This document shows, piece by piece, positions 46,289 through 56,900 of a DNA stretch of 64,000 bases. The notes under the pieces are model-generated. The model had not been told where the DNA came from, ran no database searches, and was given only the letters and a program-made list of their open reading frames with translations. Source of the stretch: Myoxocephalus aenaeus. Lineage: Eukaryota > Chordata > Actinopteri > Perciformes > Cottidae. The DNA is taken from NCBI GenBank assembly GCA_038501785.1, contig JBAMJR010000070.1:5797501-5861500 (forward strand). Direction: 5' to 3'. The position numbers and the translations under genes were made by a program. The stretch's first letter is position 1, and every line of letters begins with the position of its first letter.

Positions 46289-47508
46289 CACTCACCTAAA
46301 GGATTATTAGGAACACCATACTAATACTGTGTTTGACCCCCTTTCGCCTTCAGAACTGCCTTAATTCTACGTGGCATTGATTCAACAAGCTGCTGAAAGC
46401 ATTCTTTATAAATGTTGGCCCATATTGATAGGATAGCATCTTGCAGTTGATGGAGATTTGTGGGATGCACATCCAGGGCACAAAGCTCCCGTTCCACCAC
46501 ATCCCAAAGATGCTCTATTGGGTTGAGATCTGGTGACTGTGGGGGCCTTTTAGTACAGTGAACTCATTGTCATGTTCAAGAAACCAATTTGAAATGATTG
46601 GAGCTTTGTGACATGGTGCATTATCCTGCTGGAAGTAGCCATCAGAGGATGGGTACATGGTGGCCATAAAGGGATGGACATGGTCAGAAACAATGCTCAG
46701 GTAGGCCGTGGCATTTAAACGATGCCCAATTGGCACTAAGGGGCCTAAAGTGTGCCAAGAAAACATCCCCCACACCATTACACCACCACCACCAGCCTGC
46801 ACAGTGGTAACAAGGCATGATGGATCCATGTTCTCATCCTGTTTACGCCAAATTCTGACTCTACCATCTGAATGTCTCAACAGAAATCGAGACTCATCAG
46901 ACCAGGCAACATTTTTCCAGTCTTCAACTGTCCAATTTTGGTGAGCTCTTGCAAATTGTAGCCTCTTTTTCCTATTTGTAGTGGAGATGAGTGGTACCCG
47001 GTGGGGTCTTCTGCTGTTGTAGCCCATCCGCCTCAAGGTTGTGCGTGTTGTGGCTTCACAAATGCTTTGCTGCATACCTCGGTTGTAACGAGTGGTTATT
47101 TCAGTCAAAGTTGCTCTTCTATCAGCTTGAATCAGTCGGCCCATTCTCCTCTGACCTCTAGCATCAACAAGGCATTTTCGCCCACAGGACTGCCGCATAC
47201 TGGATGTTTTTCCCTTTTCACACCATTCTTTGTAAACCCTAGAAATGGTTGTGCGTGAAAATCCCAGTAACTGAGCAGATTGTGAAATACTCAGACCGGC
47301 CCGTCTGGCACCAACAACCATGCCACGCTCAAAATTGCTTAAATCACCTTTCTTTCCCATTCTGACATTCAGTTTGGAGTTCAGGAGATTGTCTTGACCA
47401 GGACCACACCCCTAAATGCATTGAAGCAACTGCCATGTGATTGGTTGATTAGATAATTGCATTAATGAGAAATTGAACAGGTGTTCCTAATAATCCTTTA
47501 GGTGAGTG
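46289..47508 (-). mobile_element. Tc1-like transposon (1220 bp), near-complete
   Basis: The terminal inverted repeats are identical over 29 bases, starting CACTCACCTAAAGGATTA on both strands. The flanking TA is duplicated (46287-46288 and 47509-47510). It encodes one transposase on the - strand, broken by a single-base deletion. The terminal repeats and coding text belong to a Tc1 family I recognise as abundant in fish genomes. It inserted in a TATATA run and now abuts MITE copy 5. Confidence 0.92.
46321..47360 (-). pseudogene. Tc1-like transposase (DD34E), one frameshift
   Basis: The start is MGKKGDLSNFERG at 47358-47360. Residues 5-60 form the first helix-turn-helix (SISQSAQLLGFSRTTISRVY), and 65-125 the second DNA-binding half. 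The catalytic domain follows with the first Asp in AWSDESRF (about residue 155) and the second in YFQQDNAPCH (about residue 246). The frame is lost by one missing base between 46547 and 46548, just before the third catalytic residue. The displaced frame still carries the Glu in the NPIEHLW context and runs to a stop at 46321-46323. The first 281 codons are open to 46515. Length otherwise fits a normal Tc1 transposase of about 340 residues. It is dead as read, unless the deletion is a sequencing error. Confidence 0.9.
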
Positions 47509-47510
47509 TA

Positions 47511-48240
47511 TACCGTAAACTAGGGTGTCCTCTTTTCGAGACCTAAAAAATGCGTCCGGCAGGGATTCCAAAAACGTCCGGGATTTTGCCTCGTTGGATA
47601 TTTGTGTTTGTCTGGGTCTTTCACAAATTATTACGCCCTTACAAGTTTTGGAAATGGTATCTCCCTTACGACTTTGCCAGATGCACGATAATTATCCTCC
47701 AAATACGACCATTTTGAGCCTTTGGTACGATACTTTGCCATTTCCAATCCGGCAACACTGAGCACCTTGCCACCTCCACTAGTTGCATTGTTTACAACAG
47801 CACATGACATCTGCAGCCATGCCGAAACGTAAATGTAAGTTCACGTATATTCATATGCTCTACCCCCCCCCCCCCCCCCCCCCCCCCGACGAAGTGTCCT
47901 CTTTTTCACAAACTCAAATCTGGTCACCCTACGTAAAAGTCGGGTTACGAGCCGCTACTACCTTCGGTCAGTGTCCCCGTTAGCTCCCAGCTGCTGCTAG
48001 CGCTCCGTCACTTCCCCGCTAACTTCCGCTAGCTCTCCGCTAACTTCCGCTAGCTCCCCGAAAACCACCGAAGGTAGCGGGACCAGGCTCGACACCCGAC
48101 TTGGGCAGAGGGGACGCGAGCAGCAGCAGCTGGCAGTAGCAGCAGAAGCGCTAGCAGCGCTAGCTAGAATTGCTACTAGCTTGCTACAGCGGGGACACTG
48201 ATCAGCCGTAGGAGCGGCTTGTAACCCGACGTTTACGGTA
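47511..48240 (-). mobile_element. GC-rich GCTAGC MITE, copy 5, split by a nested element
   Basis: The left end TA-CCGTAAA is cut by an insertion at 47520 and resumes at 47932 with CGTAAAAGTCGGGTTAC. The right end is GTAACCCGACGTTTACGG-TA at 48240, followed by a TA run. The interior resembles copy 4, in the same orientation. It has the tandem TTCCGCTAGCTCTCCGCTAAC block and GCGGGACCAGGCTCGACACC. Removing the insert and one CGTAAA gives a standard left terminus. Confidence 0.8.
47520..47931 (+). mobile_element. Small DNA transposon nested in MITE copy 5
   Basis: The 412-bp insert has ends CTAGGGTGTCCTCTTTT and GGTCACCCTA, sharing the inverted heptamer TAGGGTG. It is flanked by CGTAAA on both sides (47514-47519 and 47932-47937). 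Near the right is ATGCCGAAACGTAAATGTAAG (MPKRKCK...), resembling the first codons of a hAT-like transposase followed by a donor-like GTAAG. A run of about 26 C at 47862-47887 lies close by. It is probably an internally deleted hAT-like element. The 6-bp duplication is shorter than the usual 8, so the class is tentative. Confidence 0.65.
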
Positions 48241-50465
48241 TATATATATATATCCACTGCACAATGGCCTTAGTTGAAATTACTCAACAATATTATCTTG
48301 CTTTTTCCTGCAGACCATCTCTATGTATTCCCTCTGGTTTTGCAGGCTCTTATATTTTTTTGCCTCTTTTGCTTTTCTTCCCCGATTCACTCACAGACCA
48401 TTCCGTCTCTTCTACCCCCTCCTCTGCAAGCGTGTCTCATCTCCTAAGTACTTCCTCTAACACACACACACACACACTCCTCTGTCTCCTCTATCACCCT
48501 GCCTGCGAAGCTAAAGCTGTCTGGCTCCCCACCTGCACATTCCTGGGAGATTGCTGACTTTCAGTACAGTATACTCTGCCATGCAATGCAGCATGGGGAG
48601 GTACTTATATGCAGCGGGTAAGGGCAGTAGCAGCGTTGCGTTTTTTGCTATGCGACTACCTTTAAGTGATGAAGCGACTGTAAAATAAATACCGGGCTGC
48701 CATGCACGTCTGTGTCATCTGGTATGCTCCTGCACAGCTTGTGGTAATCAGCTAATCCTCCAGTAAAGCTAAACCGCATCCTTGTATTGGTGTGAATATT
48801 TTTTTTATACACATGATTTAAGATAAGTAGATAAAAAAGTGCCCTTCCAAATTAAATGTTCTGAGGATTTTACGGTCTTCGGGAGCGCCACCTCATGACA
48901 CGACGAAATCCGCCAAGGTCAGAGATGGATTTGATGAATGTGCTCCTAATTGGCGTGAGCGCCGCGGAAGGTAAATTACGGCAAAGAGTGGAGACACTCC
49001 ATCACGCTTAGCTGAAGGTATACGGAGGCTGCAATCCGATTTGTTGTGACACACCCCTGCCGACAAAAACCTGCAGCCAGCCGGGATGACTGATCACCGA
49101 GACGCACAAGGCAACTTGTGAATCCTGAGATGTTTGGTTTATTTTCTCTCCAACACTTTTAGTCATAAGTGGTAAGGTAATGAATCGCATCAAGCCGAAT
49201 TTGAAAAGAACTACTACAGACAGCGACGGTATTACGATGCGTGTAAATCTACAACATTGCTCTCGGTGATATCATAAATAATGAAGGTGTTGCTGCCTAT
49301 TTGGAGTGGTGTAACATTGACAATCCTTCATGTCCGTGATGCATGACATGTATATCGTTTAACCGCGTCAATTAACCTTCCTCATCTGGACCGCCGTGTC
49401 ATCACAGCCTCACCACACTTATTAATAAGAGAACACTATTGCATTGCCGTGTTTCACCAGTAGATTTCCGCTTGTTTACACTTGAGCTGCTTCATTATCA
49501 ACCAGGACGTATAATAGCGAGGCTTGTCCCGTTGAATCCGTGTCATTACGCTGTTGCTTCTGCACCCGAAAACACTCTCAGCCGCCTGGCATCCCACTTT
49601 CGGCGCGCACTCTGATGATTAATGAGTCATTCTGTCCGCGGGGCCATGTGCAGCTCGTGTCGACGGCACCGACCGCGTGTGCTCTCGCTCCGTCGCGCTT
49701 TACCTCGTCTAAACAGTGCAAACATCGCAGTCCGGCGGATGAACTCGTCTGCGGGTGGATTGAAAGGGGAGGGGGTTTGTTGGAAAAACACACCACTCCC
49801 ACATGCAAGGACCCAAATTAATAAAATTAAGCATTGGATATGTGTGAAGACAAAAGGTCCATCCATCTCACTTTCTTCGGTCTGGTAATGGCGCCCAGTG
49901 TCGGGTGGTAATAGCCTCTCTCTGCCACGCAGGGAGCAGTCACACACTAATGAATGCTGCCATTTGCATGCACAAGCAGCTTCGGAGGGTCTATCAAAGC
50001 AAATTGCTTTATCTGGAATGAACGTGACCCCACCGGTGACGGGGTTTTGTAAATAAACCATTATCCATCTGAGGAATAATTACATCGTTAATGTCAGTAT
50101 GTTGCAGGGCCTCGCTGGCACCGTCTAGACGGCTACCTGAGCCGAATGGTAATTGATAAACTTAGCATATACCTTATACTGTACAAAGGCTGGTGGATGG
50201 AGAGGTTGCTCAGCTGGAAATGAGTCAGGCAATCTACGCCCAGATATTAAGGACAGGTTATTCAGTTATTAAGGACAGGTTATTCAGTTATTAAGATGGG
50301 AAGGTGTAGAATTGTGTCAAGGAAGCTTTCATGGCAATACTAGTTTACCTTTTTGTATTGTACACACTGCCCAATTCAAGTTGTCTTTGCATGCACCATG
50401 TTAAAATGAAGTTCTGCAAGTTCGTAAAAGTTGTCACTTAAGTTTAAGCAGGTGTAACAGACGTT
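48241..50465. other. Intergenic, nothing recognised
   Basis: It has no supportable gene. A direct duplication of GGACAGGTTATTCAGTTATTAA lies at 50250-50292. The 144-codon frame at 49627-50061 (- strand) has no known domain. Confidence 0.5.
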
Positions 50466-50469
50466 AGGG

Positions 50470-51097
50470 TGTAATGGAAAAATTCTATGTAGTTCGGGAG
50501 GAAAGGTCAAAAAGGTCTCAATCAAAAATGGAAAAACACAAGCAGAGTTTCACTGGACAAGATGCTTCTGTCAGTTTATTAAATGCTTGCAGGCAGGAAG
50601 AAAGTTGAACAGCCATCAATCAACAATGTCTGTACAGGTTTCCACACCGATTATTGCTAAAAACAGTCAATAATTATACAATTTCAGAGGACCATCCCCT
50701 CACAATCCATCTTATCCCTGATTGGTTCCCGTTAGAACGAACACGTGATGTACGTTGGACTGAGTGTCCCATGTCAGCATTTTCATCTGTTCCTCTGCGT
50801 GGTTCGTGCCTTGATTATTATATAAAACAAGTCATTAGCCTCTCAGAGTTTTTATCAGCGTACTTTGAACGTTCTGTAAACAGGTTATTAGCCTTAAAAT
50901 CAAGTCATTGTCCTTAAAACCAAGTCATTGGCCCCTTGGGGGTTTTATCAGGTAGCATGAACCTGAATGCCTTCACGAACTTTAGAAAAACATGTTTTTC
51001 AGTCGTTAATTATTGATCTAAGCACATCATATTGAAACATCAGTTACATTCAAAGATTTAACTTTAAAATACAGCATATAGATATTTTCCCATCACA
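50470..51097 (-). repeat. 3' LTR of the endogenous retrovirus
   Basis: It is 628 bp. On the - strand it carries a TATA-like GTTTTATATAATAATC (about 50813-50828) and, about 240 bases further, AATAAA (50575-50580), giving a plausible U3-R-U5 layout. An 87-codon + strand frame (50654-50917) is antisense and is repeated in the other LTR. Confidence 0.9.
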
Positions 51098-51110
51098 TTC
51101 CACTCTTTTG
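51098..51110 (-). other. Polypurine tract
   Basis: On the - strand, CAAAAGAGTGGAA directly precedes the TGTGATGG start of the 3' LTR. This is the expected position and composition of the plus-strand primer. Confidence 0.75.
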
Positions 51111-51539
51111 ATTATATTATAATCATTTAACATTGCAAAAATATATATATTTGTATGTCTTCCTTTATGATGAAAACAAACATTTTAATAAAAAAAATCT
51201 TTATTATGCAGCAAGCTAAGTAAGGAAAGAATTAATGTTGGCATGTTTCTACTCGTACCATTCAGGAGCATCGTCAGTGTCTGTGTCAAAGTCAACTTCA
51301 TGTTCGTCGTAGTGGGGTACTGGATACAAGCCATAGTCTTTCTGCCAGGTAATAATAAAAACATAGTTCCTCGTGTTCCACGCCCTGGACGAAATGGATT
51401 CCATGGTCGTTGTTGCACCATGTTTGTGTGCGTGTTTTTCATCCAGTCTGATTGCATGAAGTTCATCCAAGCAACTGATCTTGTGGGAATGATTTTGCTT
51501 GTGTTAACACCTGCTAGGTTTCCACAAAACCTGTCAGAG

Positions 51540-51902
51540 TCACTGTCTACGACTCTTTTGATCAAGATGCATGTGTGTGATTATATAATCCCATCCGAAT
51601 GTGGCGTCCGGTGCGTCGCTTCCTCGTTGGTAGTTGTCGTCGTTGTTGTCGTCGTCGTCTTCGTCTCCACTGGTTAGCTCTACGTCTGATGGAGTCGGGA
51701 CCTTTTTGCAGTGGGATGCATGTATCCAGGTAGCCCTCTCAGCAACTTTGAGTGCGGTGTGGGTGACGAGTAGGATCTGGAACGGGCCTTGCCACCGTTT
51801 CGCCTTCCAGCTCTTCCTCCTGAGGTCCTTCACGACCACGTAGTCACCGGGCTGTAGTTTGTGTAGCGGACCTGTGGCTTCCTTCGGAAGGGCTTCCGAC
51901 AC
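51540..51902 (-). pseudogene. Retroviral integrase C-terminal fragment
   Basis: The open frame starts at about 51902. It reads LHKLQPGDYVVVKDLRRKSW and, a few residues on, RWQGPFQILLVTHTALKVAE, the C-terminal DNA-binding (SH3-like) segment of gamma/epsilon-type retroviral integrases. An acidic low-complexity stretch (SGDEDDDDNNDDN) follows. The zinc-binding and catalytic DDE domains are not found upstream at the expected distance, so integrase is truncated. Confidence 0.75.
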
Positions 51903-52359
51903 CTGCTTTTCTTATGTTAGACAAAGCAAAAGAGAGTTGCACATAATACACGCTAACCTTTCATCCTCGCATAGGCGGTGGATGGGAGAGGAGCCCTGGG
52001 TGCGTTCACCCCCACATAAGGTGATGTTGCAAAAGGTCTTAAATTGCTGTGTGTTCTGTTTTCTCATCCTCATCGACGCAGTGAGCTGAGCTGTTTGACT
52101 TAATTCATCTATTACTACTTTGCAGGTTTCCTGAAAATCTAAGCAGTAGAGTTTTAGAGTAAAACCCTCGCACTGCTGCCGTGTTATATTCAGTCATCTC
52201 ACTTGACCGGACAACCTGTAGCTGTTTAATACAGCAAGAGGAACTTCAACTCACTCAGACCATATGTCTGCTATACTTAACAGTACTTTTACCTTCAGCA
52301 TATGTTCAAACTGTGGAACCTGTTGAGAATTTTCTTTAGTGAATCAATTTGTTATCCAT

Positions 52360-52505
52360 TAGACAACGACCAATCCAGCTGCCTGTGCGGAGAAATGGTG
52401 AGAAGGAGAATCATATACAAAGGTGGCACAATCTGAATTAACAACAAAACCAATATGATTATGTCCTTTTGATGGATCACGTGATTTGGACTCATCCACC
52501 TAGAG
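52360..52505 (-). pseudogene. Retroviral RNase H fragment
   Basis: The - strand frame contains VDESKSRDPSKGHNHIGFVV and then SAQAAGLVVV before a stop. This matches the order of the first catalytic Asp region (DGS-like) and the SAQ-AEL helix of gammaretroviral RNase H, with changes and a stop in the helix. It is non-functional. Confidence 0.65.
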
Positions 52506-52869
52506 AATGAGATCAAGGTTAGACAAATGAATATCAGAGAGATTCATAGCACTCTGAGTTCTACAAAACAGTTCCGCCATCCTCAAGTTCTGGAAGAAGA
52601 GATTTAGGGTTAAAAACATTGCAGCGTCTAAACGTCATGTTCGCATAACCAACAACATCTCTAAAAGGCTTTTTAAGCCACAGCACGGAGACAACGCGTT
52701 TGTCCTGCTGCGACCAAATCTAGCTTACTCAAAAACTATGCTACGGAACAAAGTCTGTCATCATGAGTTTGACACATGAGGAGAGACTTTTAACATGGAT
52801 TAGGGTGCAAAGGGAAGTCTCCAGAGGAGCATACTTGTTGCTGTACAAAAAAATGTAACTAATCGACTA

Positions 52870-53095
52870 GCTTCATGTCCTTCAGTGACAAGGTATTTCA
52901 CTGTCTCTGCCCCACACTGAGGTACAGATCTGGAATAGTGGCTCACGGATGGACATCTGCATTAATTGCCTGTAAGTCCTGAACAAACCTCCACTCTTTT
53001 GGTCCTTTATCTCTGTTTTTTCTTTTCCCCCAACGGAAAATGTAAGTACACACAGGTGAGTTATTGCAGGGGTTGATTACGCCTGCCTGCAAAAA
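52870..53095 (-). pseudogene. Retroviral reverse transcriptase N-terminal fragment
   Basis: Short pieces in two - strand frames read AGVINPCNNSPV and then KGPKEWRFVQDLQAINADVH. These correspond to the fingers region of gammaretroviral-type reverse transcriptase. The frame changes between the pieces and a TGA interrupts the second. Only about 360 bp separate it from the RNase H piece, so the YXDD-containing palm region is deleted. Confidence 0.75.
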
Positions 53096-54308
53096 GAAAG
53101 TTAACACAGGAGTTATGCCATCAATATTTTAGTGATGTTTTGCAAAACCGAAACAAGAATTTAGGTGTGATGACCACAGGTTGTGCATTTCTGATGAGTC
53201 CTACGTCATTTTTACCCGTCACCCAGAAGAGGAGCTTCCTGTAAGGATGGGGGAGACTGCAGGCGTCAGCAAGAAATGAGACAGTGTGTGGTTTATCATC
53301 ATCAAACAAATACACAGAGCGTAAGGCAGATGTGCAAGTATAGAATAGTTTTTTGTAAATACCTGTGCGCGGTGAATACATCACCTGAAAATCACCTGTT
53401 GCTTTCCAATCTGTAACAGACTGAAATTTCAGCACAACATATCCCAAGTCTCTCCACTACGCAGTCTGATACTGGACAAGGAGACGTGTGGGTGGGAGGA
53501 GTCCACTTTGAGCAGCTGTTCTAGAGGGTCTGTGAGGATAACAGAAAACTGTACATCTCCGATTAGACCACACATAGTAGAACATTGAAGAATATTAATA
53601 TTAACATTGCAAATCCTAAAACAAATGTATTCATATGAAGCATATTTTCCCAAGGAAACATACGCTGTGCACTGCTTGTGCGTGGAACTCATTACTTCTT
53701 CAAAATGGAAAATGACAAGAGAACAACGTTATTCCAGCTCTCTTTCTACTAGAAAAGATAAACAAATAAACCACTAATATACTTATCTGTGATGTGCTAT
53801 CTTGGACCATGGTCATGTTGGTGGGAGTGCGTACGACTTTTTAAACCTTTTAAGTGTGGGAATCAAACTGATTAATATACATCAGCTTCAAGTCTCTGCC
53901 GAACAAATTTACCGGACAGATGTCTGAGCACAAAAAAACAAAAATTGCATGCTTAGAGAGCTCCTTTCTCTACCGTAAATAAGTTATTTTAAACGTCAAA
54001 CCTAAGGTTCCTATGAAATAGACATATTGTCCACTAAGTTTACGGTGAGACAAATCCTTTTGTTCCACAAAACTAACTTTGTGGTTCCTGAATCTACGAG
54101 GAAAAACACTTTCAAATCCCCTTACTATCAAAATAGTTTCTGGTAATCTTTAAAAAGACACAGTGGTATTCTATAAATATATATAGTATATACATTTATG
54201 TCCCTGTAACTAACTTTGATGCCCGTTCTAAATATGTGATTGTATCTGTGCATGTACGTGTGTGTATGTGCGGTTAGTGGAACATGCTTTTCTTCCTTTG
54301 CGTGTGTT

Positions 54309-54346
<38 letters not shown>

Positions 54347-56247
54347 CTTTGCTTCTCACCCCTCCTCTCTGCTGTTTACACAAGATTTTCCCCTTATCTC
54401 TCGCCTGCCCCTCCTCACGTCAGCCAGATTCCTGATGTCTTTGTGCTTTCTGGACACGGTTTTCGTCCCGTTGTGGACACTCATAAGTCCAATGTCTCTG
54501 GTGGCGTTAATGATTGACATATCCATTCGTCCTGGAAACTGGACTGTAATCCCAGCGCAAACTGCTTTCACAAAGTTTCTTGAACTCTAGATTGTCAGCT
54601 CTTCTGGGACGGACGCTAGCTTGTGCTTTCGTCACGTATTGACTGATTTTGCTGAATAGGACTGGACCTACTTTTTGTCATGCGTTGAGCAGCTTGGGCC
54701 ATGGTTTCTTGAGCCACGTACAGTTCTTCTTCTTTTGACTCAGTCTTTTTCCTTTTTGGCCACAGCTTGCTTCTCCGCATGAGGTCTGAGGTGGGCTTCT
54801 TCACAGCCGATGCAGCTCAGTGTTACTGCTGCAGAGACGGCACTCTCAATTAGCTGAGACCTCACCTCTGGTTCTTGGTTTCTTGGAGGCCACTTGTCCG
54901 TTCACAGCGTGCAGCTTGGTGTAATCTTCTGTCGCTTTCAGCAGCTTGTTGTCTGCAGGCTGTTGATTGGCTGGTGGTGAATACGGTAGAGGGCATGCGT
55001 CTGAGATCAGGGTTCATTCTGTGTGCAATAAGAGAGAAAAGGATTTCTGAGAAGCTTTGTCTGCTCTGGTCGTGTTAGCATCTACTATCAGGCATCATTT
55101 CACATATTACCTTCCTTTCCCTACATTCTGCTTCATCGTTCCCCATTTTTAAACACCTTCTGTTACTTTCTATGGTTTCCAACCATTTAATCTCAACACA
55201 CTATTTGTTTGAACAGGCAAATAGTCTAAAGATTCATCCCCATATTTTATTATTTCTCTTTTTCTTTTTCCCATTGTTCAAGACAGCACTTGTTTTTCTC
55301 CATTTTCTCTAAGTTTTGAACTGAACTATTTTTCTCCATTTTTCTCCATTTTCCCTTTTTCTTTTTCACTGGAAATCTATATTTTAATTCCAGTTTTTTA
55401 AACAGCCAATACTTTGGTCACCATATTTCTGTGCCATTATCTCCACAATTGGCCCCCTGGGGGCGGGCTTAGCATGTTTACCACACATAATGAAACAAGT
55501 GGCGAGTACTCCCTTTCAAAATAAAATACACTCGTCAGTATATTTCTAGTTTCTATTTCTTTGGAAAAACTGAGTTAAAAACCTTATCTATACTCACAGT
55601 TCCGCTCACCCCTTTATAAGTTTCTTGCTGGATTCTGAATTCTTGTATAGAGCTGTATCCTATATTCACAGTTCCGCTCACCTCATAACAAGTTTCTTGC
55701 TGGATTCTGAATTCTTATATAGATACCGTGGTCAAGGGGGATTACGATCTTTAAAATATAGGTTTTCTTTAAAGTTCAAACGTTACTTCGTAATCTTATT
55801 CCTTTCTTCCACAGTGGTCAAGGGGGATTACGATCTTTAAAATATAGGTATTTTAAAGTTCAAACGTTACTTCGTAATCTTAGTCCTTTCTTCCACTCTT
55901 TAAACCTCTGCTTGGATTTATATTGGCACAGAATTTAAGGAGACCTTTATATTAATTACAATTGACAAAACCAACAGACACACCCTGTCTCTTGTCTCTG
56001 CTTGTTCTATCTACGTAATTTAACCCTTTGTTTTCCAACAGACAATTTATGATTGGAATTTAAACTTCTCACCCGATATGAAGAATTTATTTCTTTGTCT
56101 TGAATCGCTGTGAAGCCAATCGGTCCTCCGTCCGCCGCTGGTCCCCGTCTCACTTGAATCTGTCGTGGATTGGGGCGAAATCTTTCTTTTCGATTTCGAA
56201 GTGCACTTTCCCAGCTGACCTCTGGAGTCCCGACGAAACTTCAAACA
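53096..56247 (-). other. Retroviral leader and gag/protease region, unassigned
   Basis: Gag and protease should lie here. Frames on the - strand at 53121-53692 and 54356-54804 (including a Lys/Glu-rich SKLWPKRKKTESKEEEL segment) lack motifs I can name. A TG microsatellite lies at 54313-54343. Two tandem duplications occur near the 5' LTR: units of about 56 bp at 55595-55723 (TTTCTTGCTGGATTCTGAAT) and of about 85 bp at 55728-55896 (GTGGTCAAGGGGGATTACGA). Confidence 0.5.
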
Positions 56248-56265
56248 ATCCTGTTCGTGACGCCA
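56248..56265 (-). other. Primer-binding site, complementary to tRNA-Ser 3' end
   Basis: On the - strand, TGGCGTCACGAACAGGAT lies 3 bases inside the 5' LTR. Its complement ends in CCA and fits the 3' end of a vertebrate serine tRNA as I recall it (T-arm ATCCTGT, acceptor TCGTGAC, discriminator G). The tRNA assignment should be checked against a tRNA set. Confidence 0.75.
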
Positions 56266-56268
56266 AAT

Positions 56269-56896
56269 TGTAATGGAAAAATTCTATGTAGTTCGGGAGG
56301 AAAGGTCAAAAAGGTCTCAATCAAAAATGGAAAAACACAAGCAGAGTTTCACTGGACAAGATGCTTCTGTCAGTTTATTAAATGCTTGCAGGCAGGAAGA
56401 AAGTTGAACAGCCATCAATCAACAATGTCTGTACAGGTTTCCACACCGATTATTGCTAAAAACAGTCAATAATTATACAATTTCAGAGGACCATCCCCTC
56501 ACAATCCATCTTATCCCTGATTGGTTCCCGTTAGAACGAACACGTGATGTACGTTGGACTGAGTGTCCCATGTCAGCATTTTCATCTGTTCCTCTGCGTG
56601 GTTCGTGCCTTGATTATTATATAAAACAAGTCATTAGCCTCTCAGAGTTTTTATCAGCGTACTTTGAACGTTCTGTAAACAGGTTATTAGCCTTAAAATC
56701 AAGTCATTGTCCTTAAAACCAAGTCATTGGCCCCTTGGGGGTTTTATCAGGTAGCATGAACCTGAATGCCTTCACGAACTTTAGAAAAACATGTTTTTCA
56801 GTCGTTAATTATTGATCTAAGCACATCATATTGAAACATCAGTTACATTCAAAGATTTAACTTTAAAATACAGCATATAGATATTTTCCCATCACA
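56269..56896 (-). repeat. 5' LTR of the endogenous retrovirus
   Basis: It is 628 bp and, read line by line, identical to 50470-51097, including the antisense 87-codon frame (56453-56716). The TATA-like and AATAAA signals are at the equivalent positions. Confidence 0.9.
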
Positions 56897-56900
56897 AGGG

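Larger units (their letters stand above)
50470..56896 (-). mobile_element. Endogenous retrovirus, complete LTR-to-LTR structure, defective
   Basis: Two direct 628-bp LTRs (50470-51097 and 56269-56896) read as identical and have TGTAATGG...CATCACA ends on the + strand. The whole is flanked by AGGG at 50466-50469 and 56897-56900. The primer-binding site and polypurine tract place the coding strand on -, so the right LTR is the 5' LTR. The internal part of 5171 bp keeps recognisable pieces of pol in the right order (reverse transcriptase, RNase H, integrase C-terminus). They carry stops, frameshifts and large deletions. No env was recognised: only about 440 bp lie between integrase and the 3' LTR. 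The gag region could not be identified with confidence. Pol resembles gamma/epsilon-type retroviruses. It cannot encode a virus. Confidence 0.9.

Noticed and set aside
50654..50917. Identical 87-codon + strand frames in two places (also 56453-56716), looking like a duplicated gene
   Set aside because: Both lie at the same place within the two LTRs, antisense to the retrovirus. The identity is that of the LTRs, not of a gene family.
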